A stretch of DNA of 33,600 nucleotides from Cohnella lupini (GCF_003386205.1 NZ_QRDY01000028.1:1-33600); one strand, 5' to 3'; shown: positions 14,259-22,864, counted from the stretch's first letter. A program made the numbers and translations. The notes: generated from the sequence alone by a model not told the origin.

Positions 14259-16601
14259 TTATATCGATTGCAGACCTTCTTCAGTAACCTTAGGATCGAA
14301 GTCTGCCACGATCAGCATATCTATCCGGCGCGCGCGGGAAAGCATGAAGTGAACGACCGTCTTCTTCACGAGCGGATACCAGAACGGTCTGCGGGACTGT
14401 CCGATAATCAATTGGGTCGCATTCAATTCGGACATTCTTTGCAGCAAGGCCTCGCCTATGCTTGTCCTAATGCCCAAGTCGGCAACCTCCATCTTCCCTC
14501 CGAGCCTTTCGCACAGATTACGCATCGAATCCAACCGTTTACGACCGGCTTCGGACTGGCTCTTGCCTTTGTGGATATGGAGGACGAACCATTCTGCTTT
14601 GAGCCTGTGCGCAATGCGGAATCCACGGCGAATGAGTCGCTCCGATTTCGGACTCGTGTCTACGCAGACGAAGATAACCTCCCGCCTGCGCCACGGCCCG
14701 CGGAGCGACGTATTACGATCCCATGCTTCGAGACGCTCGTCGACGTCGTCGGCTAATTCCCGCAAAGCCAGTTCGCGCAATGCGATTAAGTTACCGATTT
14801 TGAAAAAGGAACCCAGCGCTTGATCCACCTTCTCGATCGCGTAGATTTTCCCGTCTCTCATTCGTTGCTGCAGCATTTGCGGCGTGACGTCGATTAATTC
14901 GACCTCGTCGGCAAGCTTCAGAATGGCATCCGGTACGGTTTCCCTGACGCGTACGCCTGTCAGATGCTCCACCGAATCGTTCAAGCTCTCCAGATGCTGC
15001 ACGTTAACCGTCGAGATGACGGAAATGCCGCTGTCCAGCAAGCGGATGACATCCTCGTATCTCTTTTTATTCCTGCTGCTGGGCACGTTCGTATGCGCCA
15101 ATTCATCGACAAGCACGACGTCGGGTTGACGGGCGATAATCCCCTCCGTGTCCATCTCTTCCAACCGCGTAGATTGGTAATCGACTTTCGCTCGCGGAAT
15201 AAGCGGCAAGTCGCCGGCCTGCTCTGCCGTTTCCTTCCTTCCGTGCGTCTCCAATAATCCGATGACGACATCGATGCCTTTATCGCGAAGACGATTTCCT
15301 TCCTGGAGCATTTTATAGGTTTTGCCAACGCCCGGAGCGGCGCCGATATAAACTTTGAAGGTTCCGCGTCGGATCGTTTCGATTTTCTTCTCCATTTCCT
15401 TGGAGCTAAGCCTGCGAAACGGATCGTTTCCTTCGTTCGCTTGAGGGCGGATGGGCAATATTCGCTCCCCTTCATGCTCTGCGCGATCAGCCATTAGAAA
15501 AACGTCGATATTTCGCGTTTTCTTGAGCACTTTGCCGGCGATCGAGCCTTGCCAGCGCTCTTGCCACCAGCTCCTCTTGGAATGTCCCATGACGATTCTC
15601 GTAACATTGTTTTTAATAGCATAACGAACGAGAATCGAAGGAAGGTGCCGAATATGCCGGAGCGGAATCTCCTCGAATTGAGCCTCCACCTTCTCTATTA
15701 ACTTCCGAATGGAGCGCTTGAACGATTGCTGGTCCTTGGTAGGCTTACGATTAGGCTGAACGAATGTCGCTACCATCAAATCTCCGTTTAATCGTTTGGC
15801 GATTTGTTGGCCCCGGCGCACGTGCAACGAACCGTTCCAATGATATTGGGCGGTGACGAGGATCCGCTCCGCCGCGCCTGAAGGACCGACGAGTCCCATC
15901 TCCTCCCTATGCTTCTCGAGCGAATCGTTAACCCCCTCCGCCATTAATCGAAGCGAGATTTCCCTAAGCACCCCGAGATAGCCGCGGCTGCTCATCGCCG
16001 GGTGAGTCTGATCGCCCAATAATCCTTCATCTATCCGCTTCAGAATCGTTTCCGGAGACACGTCGATCAGTCTAACCTCGTCCGCTATTTCCAAGGTTTC
16101 AACGGGAACGGTTTCTTCCGCGCGAATTCCCGTCAGCTTGAAGACGACCTCGTCTTCACCGTCGAATTCGTAGACATTGATCGTCGTAATCACGCTAATT
16201 CCTTGCTCCATCAAGTAATGAATATCTTCAAGTCGCGTTTTAAATTTGGCTTCCTTACGGTTACGATGGGCCAAACCGTCTACTAACAGCACTTCCGGAT
16301 TACGGGCTATAATCGCTTCGAGAGGCAAGTCCTTCTGTTCTTTGCCGTCTTTAACCCAATGAATGCTAGGTATCCGTTCCAAATCGATCGATTGTTGCAC
16401 CGTTTCCAATCGTTGCATCGTCGATACGGCGCAGATGGCCACGTCGATCCCCTGCTGCTTGAGCGCCTTGCCCTCGTGTAGCATATGGTATGTTTTACCG
16501 GACCCGCTAACCGGACCAATGATGATTTTAAGCCGTCCCCGGCGTAAACGGGTTATGGATTGCAAAATTTCCTCCGGCGTTTTACGTCTAAACTCATCCA
16601 A
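14259..16601 (-). CDS. kdpD: tandem KdpD sensor protein without kinase (two KdpD-N/USP modules)
   Basis: 780 aa made of two copies of the KdpD N-terminal module. Copy 1 (about 1-370) has a changed Walker A GPVSGSGKT (29-37) and VDGLAHRN; copy 2 (about 395-780) has the canonical GAAPGVGKT (about 420) and VDELAHTN. Each copy ends in a USP-like domain (ILVTAQ..., IGQSRRPFW / MGHSKRSWW). There is no membrane segment, HisKA or ATPase domain. In normal KdpD (about 900 aa) one such module precedes the kinase; here the kinase half is a separate gene at 22933. USP domains of some KdpDs bind c-di-AMP. TTG start 16601 with AAGGAGG 8 nt upstream. It overlaps the preceding gene by 8 nt and is the last gene of the kdp operon. 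Confidence 0.9.
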   Translation of the reverse strand: MDEFRRKTPEEILQSITRLRRGRLKIIIGPVSGSGKTYHMLHEGKALKQQGIDVAICAVSTMQRLETVQQSIDLERIPSIHWVKDGKEQKDLPLEAIIARNPEVLLVDGLAHRNRKEAKFKTRLEDIHYLMEQGISVITTINVYEFDGEDEVVFKLTGIRAEETVPVETLEIADEVRLIDVSPETILKRIDEGLLGDQTHPAMSSRGYLGVLREISLRLMAEGVNDSLEKHREEMGLVGPSGAAERILVTAQYHWNGSLHVRRGQQIAKRLNGDLMVATFVQPNRKPTKDQQSFKRSIRKLIEKVEAQFEEIPLRHIRHLPSILVRYAIKNNVTRIVMGHSKRSWWQERWQGSIAGKVLKKTRNIDVFLMADRAEHEGERILPIRPQANEGNDPFRRLSSKEMEKKIETIRRGTFKVYIGAAPGVGKTYKMLQEGNRLRDKGIDVVIGLLETHGRKETAEQAGDLPLIPRAKVDYQSTRLEEMDTEGIIARQPDVVLVDELAHTNVPSSRNKKRYEDVIRLLDSGISVISTVNVQHLESLNDSVEHLTGVRVRETVPDAILKLADEVELIDVTPQMLQQRMRDGKIYAIEKVDQALGSFFKIGNLIALRELALRELADDVDERLEAWDRNTSLRGPWRRREVIFVCVDTSPKSERLIRRGFRIAHRLKAEWFVLHIHKGKSQSEAGRKRLDSMRNLCERLGGKMEVADLGIRTSIGEALLQRMSELNATQLIIGQSRRPFWYPLVKKTVVHFMLSRARRIDMLIVADFDPKVTEEGLQSI

Positions 16602-17427
16602 CGTCGTCGCCTCCTTGCGTATTCGCGATAGAGTGGTAGATTAGCTCCCTTTCCATAAATTGCTGTAAAATCTCGTTGAAAGCGTCCGACTGGCACAAAC
16701 TGCTCGGTTCATAGGCGTCTGAAATAACGATCAGCTCCGCTTTCGGTAAATAAGACACGACTTCTTTCATGCATTCGAGGCCATATTCGGTATAGTCGCC
16801 AACAATGCATAGGGCAGGCCTGCGACAAGCGGACAACTGCAGGGAATAATCGATGCGGCTGGACGCTATTCGTTGACGGTACAATTCGCTTGATCGTCTC
16901 TCGCGCATATTCCTTCTCAGCTCGCGATAGGCGGATTCCCAACGCCGGTACATGAGTCGCAACGAGGGAAGCAACATTTCATAGGGAATGTAATAGTTCA
17001 TCCAGCTTAAATACGCGGCGGCAAGCTGCAGCTTACCCACGATCGTATCCCTTCCGCTCCGGCAGTAGCTATCGGCAATAACGATCGCTCTCACTCTCTC
17101 GGGATATTGCGCGGCAAGCTGCTGGACGATAAGTCCGCCGTATGCCATGCCAACAAACACGGCTTCGCGAATAGATAGAAAATTCATAAGCATGATTAAG
17201 TCCAGGCATTGCGTGTCGATAATCGTCTCGGTCGTTTGCCGCAGCTTGCCCGATCGTCCATTGCCTCGCAGATCGCAGACGACGACTTGATAGCGTTCGG
17301 AGAAATATTCGAATTGCGGCTTGAACATGCGATGCGTCCAGCCATGCCCATGGATAAAGATGATTGCGGAGCCTTTTCCTTGCGATTCATAATACAGCGA
17401 TGTGCCATTGAGCGTGGCGACAGGCAA
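16594..17427 (-). CDS. alpha/beta-hydrolase-fold protein lacking catalytic Ser and His
   Basis: 277 aa with a typical fold: oxyanion-side HGHGWTH (26-32), CDLRGNGRS (51-59) and the nucleophile-elbow strand VFVGMAYGG (90-98). The elbow reads G-M-A-Y-G, so the nucleophile Ser is replaced by Ala95. The C-terminal region where GHxxxxE would carry the catalytic His reads SDAYEPSSLCQSDAF, with no His. An acid-bearing VGDYTEYG strand is kept. Hydrolysis is therefore unlikely; a binding or regulatory role is inferred. TTG start 17427 with GAGGGGAG just upstream. It lies between kdpC and the KdpD sensor, overlapping the latter by 8 nt, which indicates translational coupling. Confidence 0.85.
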   Translation of the reverse strand: MPVATLNGTSLYYESQGKGSAIIFIHGHGWTHRMFKPQFEYFSERYQVVVCDLRGNGRSGKLRQTTETIIDTQCLDLIMLMNFLSIREAVFVGMAYGGLIVQQLAAQYPERVRAIVIADSYCRSGRDTIVGKLQLAAAYLSWMNYYIPYEMLLPSLRLMYRRWESAYRELRRNMRERRSSELYRQRIASSRIDYSLQLSACRRPALCIVGDYTEYGLECMKEVVSYLPKAELIVISDAYEPSSLCQSDAFNEILQQFMERELIYHSIANTQGGDDVG

Positions 17428-17470
17428 TTGGACTCCCCTCCCGGCTTGTTTGGGCGTAAATGCGGAAATG

Positions 17471-17496
17471 CCCTGCTCAACTGGTGTTGAGCAGGG
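17471..17496 (-). promoter_or_regulatory. intra-operon hairpin
   Basis: A perfect 11-bp stem CCCTGCTCAAC / GTTGAGCAGGG with a 4-nt loop sits between kdpC and the hydrolase-like gene. On the minus strand no T-run follows, so it is more likely a stability or processing element that sets different levels of KdpFABC and the downstream regulators than a full terminator. Confidence 0.6.
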
Positions 17497-17510
17497 ACTG
17501 AATAGCTTCG

Positions 17511-18083
17511 TTATTTAGCCTGTAATTGTTGCAAAGCGATGTTGAGCATTAGCACGTTAACGGTCGGCTCGCCTAGGAAGCCGAGCTCTCTTGGTTTGGT
17601 ATGCTCGTCCACGAGCGCCGTTATTTGTTGTTGATCGATGCCCGTTAATTGACTTATACGAGGAACTTGGGCAAGCGCCGCTTCCGGACTAATATCGGGA
17701 TCCAAGCCTGAGCCGGAGTTCGAGATCAGGTCGATCGGCAGCTCGCTTACCGGAACGTCCGGATTGTTCGCACTCCAATCCGCTATCGACTGCTTCACGC
17801 GATCCAGCATATCGGAATTCGAAGGCGCGTAGTTCGGGGTTCCCGACCCTTCCGCTTTATATTCGATGCTGGACACTCGTCCTTGAAAAAAAGCGGGATC
17901 GACGAACGATTGGCCGATCAATTCGGAGCCGATTACGACGCCGTCGGCGTTATGAATCAAGCTGCCGTTCGCCTGCTTCGGAAAAATCAATTGCGCGATG
18001 CCGGTCATGGTCAAGCTATAGAGTAGTCCGCATACGAGCATGATGAGGAGGCTCGTGCGCAAACTGGTCGCTAATACACCCAT
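17511..18083 (-). CDS. kdpC: KdpC, K+-transporting ATPase subunit C
   Basis: 190 aa. One N-terminal membrane helix (LLIMLVCGLLYSLTMTGIAQ), then the extracytoplasmic domain with family motifs GSELIGQSF, DPAFFQGR, NSGSGLDPDISPEAA and LNIALQQL. It stabilises the KdpFABC complex and supports high-affinity K+ uptake. The start is set at ATG 18083 (AAAGGA about 9 nt upstream); ATG 18092 is in frame but abuts the Shine-Dalgarno. It follows kdpB closely in the operon. Length is normal. Confidence 0.94.
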   Translation of the reverse strand: MGVLATSLRTSLLIMLVCGLLYSLTMTGIAQLIFPKQANGSLIHNADGVVIGSELIGQSFVDPAFFQGRVSSIEYKAEGSGTPNYAPSNSDMLDRVKQSIADWSANNPDVPVSELPIDLISNSGSGLDPDISPEAALAQVPRISQLTGIDQQQITALVDEHTKPRELGFLGEPTVNVLMLNIALQQLQAK

Positions 18084-18106
18084 CCGATTCATTCCTTTCG
18101 TTTAAC

Positions 18107-20134
18107 TTATACCCAAAGATGGACAACCAAGTCGACGACTTTGATGCCGGCGAACGGTACGATGATGCCGCCTAATCCGTAAATGAGCAGATTTCTTCTA
18201 AGCAGCCGCGCCGAGCTGATCGGCCGATAAGCGACGCCCTTCATGGCGAGCGGGATCAACAACGGAATGATTAACGCGTTGAAGATCAGCGCGGATATAA
18301 TCGCGGACATCGGCGAACCTAGCTTCATGATGTTTAGAACGGCCATCTGTGGGATCGCGATCATGAACATCGCGGGTAAGATGGCGAAGTATTTGGCGAT
18401 ATCATTCGCGATGCTGAAAGTCGTCAATGCGCCGCGTGTCATCAGCAGCTGTTTGCCGATGGCGACGACTTCGATAATCTTCGAAGGATCGGAATCCAAG
18501 TCGACCATGTTGGCGGCTTCCTTCGCCGCGACAGTCCCGGTATTCATCGCGATGCCGACGTCCGCTTGGGCAAGAGCCGGGGCGTCGTTCGTGCCGTCCC
18601 CGGTCATCGCGACCAATTTTCCTTCCGCTTGTTCACGGCGGATAACGGCGATCTTGTCTTCCGGCTTGCTTTCCGCGATAAAGTCGTCGACGCCTGCTTC
18701 GCGAGCGATCGTGGCGGCAGTAAGCGGGTTGTCGCCCGTACACATGATCGTCTTAATGCCCATTTGGCGCATTTGCTCGAAGCGTTCGTGCATGCCCGGT
18801 TTCACGGTATCCTTCAAGTAAATCAAGCCGTAGATACGGTTATCTACCGCGACCGCAAGCGGCGTGCCGCCCGCGGAAGCGATTCGGTCGCTATTGCGGT
18901 CTAGATCGGCCGGAACGGTACCGCCTTGCTGGGACACCCATTTCTTGATCGAATCGACCGCGCCTTTGCGCACTTTACGGCCGTCCTTGAGATCGATTCC
19001 GCTCATTCGGGTTTCCGCTTTGAACTCAACGAACTCGCCGCCGCTTGCTATCGATTCGTCATAGCGAAGGACTTGCTTCTTCATCAACTCCAAAACGGAG
19101 CGGCCCTCCGGCGTTTCATCCTTCACGGAGCTGATCGCGGCCCATTCGGCGAGAACGGCGTCCTTCTCCCCGCCGACGGGAATAAATTCGCTCGCCATCC
19201 GGTTTCCGTAGGTAATCGTTCCCGTTTTGTCTAAGATGATCGTATTGATGTCGCCGGCCGCTTCGACCGCTTTGCCGGACATAGCCAGTACGTTAAATTG
19301 CGTGACCCGGTCCATGCCCGCGATTCCGATAGCCGATAATAGACCGCCGATCGTGGTCGGAATAAGACAAACCAGCAGAGCGATCAACACCGGCACATCG
19401 ATTTCGATATTCAGATAATGTCCGAAAAAGGGAAGCGTAACGACTACGATAAGAAATATAAGGGTTAGGCTCGTTAGGACGGTATTCAGAGCGATTTCGT
19501 TCGGCGTTTTCTGACGCTTGGCACCTTCGACGAGCGAGATCATCCGATCGAGGAACGATTCGCCCGGATCGCTCGTTATCCGCACCTTGATCTGGTCGCT
19601 AATGACGCGGGTACCGCCCGTTACGGAGCTGAAATCTCCGCCCGCTTCTTTAATGACCGGTGCGGATTCGCCGGTAATCGCCGATTCGTCGACCGACGCG
19701 AGACCTTCGATCACCTCGCCGTCGCCCGGAATCGACTCTCCTTGCTTGACGAGGACGATATCCCCTTTGCGAAGCTCGGTGGACGGCACCTGCTTCACCA
19801 CGTTGCCTACGACTTTGTTGGCGAGAATTTCTTTTTTCGTTTTTTTCAAGGAATCGGCCTGCGCCTTACCCCGCCCTTCCGCCACCGCCTCGGCGAAATT
19901 GGCGAACAGAACGGTGACGAGCAAGATCAACGATACCGTTAGATTAAACCAAACGGGCGTATTCCCATCGAATGCTCCGGGTACGAATGTTAGAAACAGC
20001 GTGATGACGAATCCGACTTCGACCACGAACATAATCGGATTGCGCACCATCACCCGCGGATCAAGCTTGAGAAAAGCTTCTTTGATCGCGTTATTAATAA
20101 TCGCTCCGCTCAATGCGGACCTTTTTTGACTCAA
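18107..20134 (-). CDS. kdpB: KdpB, K+-transporting P-type ATPase
   Basis: 675 aa. Features in order: membrane helices, ITGES actuator motif, phosphorylation motif DKTGTIT, nucleotide-binding region with RKGAVDS, MCTGDN, and the hinge MTGDGTNDAPALAQADVGIAM, then C-terminal helices. All P-type ATPase catalytic residues are present, so it should power K+ entry through KdpA. The start is TTG 20134 because GGAGG lies 8 nt upstream; the next in-frame start at 20149 has no such site. Only 26 nt separate it from kdpA. Expression is presumably controlled by KdpDE and possibly by the operon leader. Confidence 0.96.
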   Translation of the reverse strand: MSQKRSALSGAIINNAIKEAFLKLDPRVMVRNPIMFVVEVGFVITLFLTFVPGAFDGNTPVWFNLTVSLILLVTVLFANFAEAVAEGRGKAQADSLKKTKKEILANKVVGNVVKQVPSTELRKGDIVLVKQGESIPGDGEVIEGLASVDESAITGESAPVIKEAGGDFSSVTGGTRVISDQIKVRITSDPGESFLDRMISLVEGAKRQKTPNEIALNTVLTSLTLIFLIVVVTLPFFGHYLNIEIDVPVLIALLVCLIPTTIGGLLSAIGIAGMDRVTQFNVLAMSGKAVEAAGDINTIILDKTGTITYGNRMASEFIPVGGEKDAVLAEWAAISSVKDETPEGRSVLELMKKQVLRYDESIASGGEFVEFKAETRMSGIDLKDGRKVRKGAVDSIKKWVSQQGGTVPADLDRNSDRIASAGGTPLAVAVDNRIYGLIYLKDTVKPGMHERFEQMRQMGIKTIMCTGDNPLTAATIAREAGVDDFIAESKPEDKIAVIRREQAEGKLVAMTGDGTNDAPALAQADVGIAMNTGTVAAKEAANMVDLDSDPSKIIEVVAIGKQLLMTRGALTTFSIANDIAKYFAILPAMFMIAIPQMAVLNIMKLGSPMSAIISALIFNALIIPLLIPLAMKGVAYRPISSARLLRRNLLIYGLGGIIVPFAGIKVVDLVVHLWV

Positions 20135-20160
20135 GACAATAACCTCCATCCCGCTTTAGC

Positions 20161-21828
20161 TTAGGGCTTCAACGTCAATTGTTCGGCGATCGGACCGAGA
20201 ACCAGTCCAGGGAAAAACGTCAGCGCTCCGACGATAAGCACGGCGGCAAGGAATACGACACCGAACAAGGCGGTATCCGTGCGGAAAGTGCCGGCCGTTT
20301 CCGGTACGGCTTTCTTCGCCGAAAGCGACCCGGCTACGGCCAGTAACGTAACGAAGGAGAAGAAACGTCCGATGTACATGACGATCCCCGTCGTGATGTT
20401 CCAGAAAGGCGTATTGTCTCCCAGTCCCTCGAAGCCTGACCCGTTATTGGCCGCTGCGGACGTATATTCATACATGACTTGAGTCAATCCATGGAATCCC
20501 GAATTCGAGATCGTTCCGGAATAGCTGAATAACGCCCAGGCAGACGGTGCCAGTACAAGAAAAGGCGTCATGAGCATCGTCAGCGCGATAAGCATCATTT
20601 CTTTGCCTTCGATTTTTTTGCCGAGGAATTCCGGCGTGCGTCCGACCATCAAGCCGGACAGGAAAACCCCTATAATCGCATACATAAGCACGTTCATAAG
20701 CCCTGCCCCGGCGCCGCCGAACACGGTATTTAGCATCATGTTGGCAATGGCGACCAAGCCGGCGACCGGAGTCAACGTGTCGTGCATCGTATTGACGGCT
20801 CCCGTCTCCGATGCGGTCGTTACGACGGAATACAAGGCCGATTGCATCATGCCGAACCGGACTTCTTTCCCTTCCATGCTGCCTTGATCGTGCTGAATGC
20901 CCAAAGAATTAAGCACAGGATTTCCCGTGCTTTCCGCGGCAAGCGTAGTTCCCAACATGACGATAAACAGCATCGACATCGCGACGAACAATACGCGGCC
21001 TTGCTTCGCGTTACCGACCATTTTGCCGTAAACGAACGGCATCGCGGTCGGAATAAGGAGCATCAGTAAAATTTGCAACAGATTGCTTATCGCGTCGGGA
21101 TTCTCGAACGGATGAGCGGAATTGACGCCCAAGAACCCGCCGCCGTTATTGCCAAGCTGCTTGATCGACAAGAACGATCCGATCGGACCTCTGGCGATCG
21201 ACTGCTCTCCTCCCGAGATCGTATGGGCGATCGCGTTCGGCTCCAGCGTCTGCGGAACGCCTAGCGCGATGAACACGATGGCCATCACGATCGCAAGCGG
21301 CAGCAACAAGCGCGTGATGGCGCGGACCATATCGACGAAGAAATTGCCGAAAGGCTTTCCGCCCAAACCGCGAATGAAGGCGATACAGGCTGCAAGTCCA
21401 GATGCCGGAGCCACGAACATCATGAATACAATGGCGATCATCTGCGACAAGTAAGACAGGCCACTTTCACCGCTATAATGCTGCAGGTTCGTCGTCGTCA
21501 TGAAGCTGATCGCCGTATTGAAAGCGAGCGTCGGCTCCATGTTGGGAACGTTCGTCGGATTCAGCGGCAAGTACGCCTGTGTTCGGAAAATGATATAAAC
21601 CAGAGCGATCATTAAGGCATTACACATCAAAAGCGCGAATACATATTTTTTCCACGATTGATTATCGCGGCGAATGCCGCCGATCTTGAAGATTCCTCTT
21701 TCGATAGGTCCGAAAAAACGGTCTAATTTCGTTTGTTCGTCTTTAAACGCATGAGCGATATACAACCCTGTCGGTCGCGCAAGCAGCAAAACCAGCAGCA
21801 GCGTGACGCCGAGCGCAAGAAATGCCAT
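20161..21828 (-). CDS. kdpA: KdpA, K+-transporting ATPase channel subunit
   Basis: 555 aa, about ten membrane helices with four pseudo-repeat selectivity-filter loops visible: TTTNLQHYSGE, NNGGGFLGVNSAHPFENP, ETGAVNTMHDT and NNGSGFEGL. It binds and translocates K+ in complex with KdpB, C and F. ATG 21828 is preceded by GGAGGG. Gene order F-A-B-C is standard. No damage is seen. Confidence 0.96.
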   Translation of the reverse strand: MAFLALGVTLLLVLLLARPTGLYIAHAFKDEQTKLDRFFGPIERGIFKIGGIRRDNQSWKKYVFALLMCNALMIALVYIIFRTQAYLPLNPTNVPNMEPTLAFNTAISFMTTTNLQHYSGESGLSYLSQMIAIVFMMFVAPASGLAACIAFIRGLGGKPFGNFFVDMVRAITRLLLPLAIVMAIVFIALGVPQTLEPNAIAHTISGGEQSIARGPIGSFLSIKQLGNNGGGFLGVNSAHPFENPDAISNLLQILLMLLIPTAMPFVYGKMVGNAKQGRVLFVAMSMLFIVMLGTTLAAESTGNPVLNSLGIQHDQGSMEGKEVRFGMMQSALYSVVTTASETGAVNTMHDTLTPVAGLVAIANMMLNTVFGGAGAGLMNVLMYAIIGVFLSGLMVGRTPEFLGKKIEGKEMMLIALTMLMTPFLVLAPSAWALFSYSGTISNSGFHGLTQVMYEYTSAAANNGSGFEGLGDNTPFWNITTGIVMYIGRFFSFVTLLAVAGSLSAKKAVPETAGTFRTDTALFGVVFLAAVLIVGALTFFPGLVLGPIAEQLTLKP

Positions 21829-21860
21829 AGTTACTCGTTCCCTCCCGTGATGGCTCTAAG

Positions 21861-21941
21861 CTAAAATTTTTCCGGATTCAATAATACGTAGATCAGATAA
21901 GCAAACATCATGAGGACCATCGCCCCAAGCACCCACATCAT
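21861..21941 (-). CDS. kdpF: KdpF, small K+-ATPase subunit
   Basis: 26 aa: MMWVLGAMVLMMFAYLIYVL then LNPEKF. A single membrane helix ending in the family hallmark LxNPEkF identifies it. KdpF acts as a lipid-like stabiliser of KdpFABC. Its ATG overlaps the stop of the preceding 34-aa gene (TAATG), so the two are translationally coupled. It is short enough to be missed by automatic callers. Confidence 0.9.
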   Translation of the reverse strand: MMWVLGAMVLMMFAYLIYVLLNPEKF

Positions 21942-22045
21942 TAGTCCGCACTTCCTTTATTCACGACTTTTCCTGACCAAGCCAATAGCCCGAACATGCA
22001 GGCGACTAGTAATACAAACAAGGCTATCAATCCGATATCTAACAT
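21941..22045 (-). CDS. 34-aa membrane peptide upstream of kdpF
   Basis: ATG 22045 with a perfect AAGGAGG 7 nt upstream. The peptide starts MLDIGLIALFVLLVACMFGL and ends WSGKVVNKGSAD: one membrane helix and a short basic tail. Its stop shares one base with the kdpF start. A tiny membrane peptide before kdpF is known in several kdp operons, but its function is not established. The strong ribosome binding site and coupling to kdpF support a real gene, perhaps an accessory subunit or assembly factor. Confidence 0.8.
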   Translation of the reverse strand: MLDIGLIALFVLLVACMFGLLAWSGKVVNKGSAD

Positions 22046-22057
22046 TGCGGAGCCTCC

Positions 22058-22474
22058 TTAACGATGTAATTTGTGACCATTGATTAAGAACGACAGGTCG
22101 GAGCCGTTGGAATGGATCACATAATCCGCACCGAGACCTTTATATATTTGCTTGCTGTTATCTCCGCGAGTAATGACGAATATCGGCTTTCCCGTCCATT
22201 GACGACAAATTTGAATGTATCTGCAACAAAGAGTTAAGCTATCTTCGAACAAATACACTTTGCCGATCGGAAGCTCGGGTACAACATTGGGTTTGTTTCC
22301 CCTTGTATCCACTCTTAGGACATGCTCAACTCCTAATTTAACCAGGCGTTTTTTCCCATTTTCATTGTTCGTTAATGTGGCAAACGGCATTCCTCTCACT
22401 TTCAATGCATGAATAAAAGATTCTCCGGCTTTGGTGGCGGGAGAAACCAAAATTAATTCATCGATAGGATTCAT
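22058..22474 (-). CDS. Rossmann-like unknown protein, first gene of kdp operon
   Basis: 138 aa, ATG 22474 with AGGAG 7 nt upstream. The predicted pattern is strand-helix alternation (ELILVSPA, FATLTNN, HVLRVDT, KVYLFEDS, KPIFVITR, DYVIHSNG), like a small Rossmann or receiver-type sheet, ending with DLSFLINGHKLHR. No glycine-rich GxGxxG loop or receiver Asp pocket is obvious, so nucleotide binding is not certain. I do not recognise the family. Being first behind the kdp promoter and leader and only 12 nt from the next gene, it should be coexpressed with the transporter and may be a sensor or modulator. Confidence 0.75.
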   Translation of the reverse strand: MNPIDELILVSPATKAGESFIHALKVRGMPFATLTNNENGKKRLVKLGVEHVLRVDTRGNKPNVVPELPIGKVYLFEDSLTLCCRYIQICRQWTGKPIFVITRGDNSKQIYKGLGADYVIHSNGSDLSFLINGHKLHR

Positions 22475-22489
22475 GAACGTTCTCCTAGC

Positions 22490-22668
22490 TTGCGCCGGCG
22501 ATTCACCTCATGGACCCGTTCGCGGCCGATCCGGTATTCCCCGTTTCTAGGTCCACGGTAGTAAGGGTTAAGCGTTCGATCGCCTGACCGCAAAGATTCG
22601 GCGGTGAGAGTCGCCCATTCTCGCTTGCTGAATCGACCGCTTGCTCTCACACAAGCGCCGGTTCGCAA
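22490..22668 (-). ncRNA. structured 5' leader of the kdp operon, possible riboswitch
   Basis: Starting about 10 nt after the predicted transcription start, the leader can close with UUGCG-aa-CCGGCG (22668-22656) pairing to CGCCGGCGCAA (22500-22490), right before the Shine-Dalgarno (22482-22486). Inside, GUGAGAG pairs CUCUCAC, ACCGC pairs GCGGU and GUGGACC pairs GGUCCAU. Fragments such as CGCUUAA, GGACC, GGUGAAUC and AGCUA recall ydaO/yuaA RNAs, which control kdp in some Bacillus, but the ydaO core CCGUCAGCUAACCUCGU is absent. So this is either a divergent c-di-AMP RNA or another structured leader. A 65-codon frame across it is probably not coding. Confidence 0.45.
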
Positions 22669-22684
22669 TGCGAATCATGGACGT

Positions 22685-22713
22685 ATCGTACTCCTTGACC
22701 ATTTTTCTGTAAA
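22685..22713 (-). promoter_or_regulatory. predicted kdp operon promoter
   Basis: On the minus strand, -35 TTTACA (22713-22708), a 17-nt spacer and -10 TACGAT (22690-22685). The implied start is near 22678, just ahead of the structured leader. A sigma-A type match. Confidence 0.55.
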
Positions 22714-22831
22714 GCCATATTCTTTTGATTTTGATTGAAATACGTCCGTATTAGCTAATTAAATAAATGAAATAGATTATATCCTTCCGAATTCTTCTAA
22801 TAACGCTCATTTAAGCTGTTTTCCTATCATT

Positions 22832-22851
22832 TTTACACTATTTTTACGCCC
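22832..22851 (+). promoter_or_regulatory. KdpE-like operator, site 1
   Basis: TTTACACTATTTTTACGCCC closely resembles the E. coli KdpE site (TTTATACTTTTTTTACACCC as I recall it; 17 of 20 positions agree). It lies in the divergent region, oriented toward kdpD-kinase/kdpE and about 120 bp from the kdpFABC promoter. Confidence 0.55.
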
Positions 22852-22864
22852 TTAAACGGTTTCT

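Noticed and set aside
14117..14287. Startless open stretch on the plus strand (RLSPSMMHGIYRYIIFM...)
   Set aside because: No start codon or ribosome binding site, overlaps the end of the KdpD sensor gene on the other strand, and matches nothing I recognise.
22471..22668. 65-codon minus-strand frame upstream of the first kdp-operon gene
   Set aside because: It lies wholly in the predicted 5' leader, starts without a good ribosome binding site, is Arg-rich and low-complexity, and the same bases form extensive pairing; a structured RNA is the simpler reading.
22490..22668. Calling the kdp leader a canonical ydaO riboswitch
   Set aside because: Words such as CGCUUAA and GGUGAAUC are present but the core CCGUCAGCUAACCUCGU, seen clearly in the 27930-28049 aptamer, is missing; only a tentative structured leader is reported.
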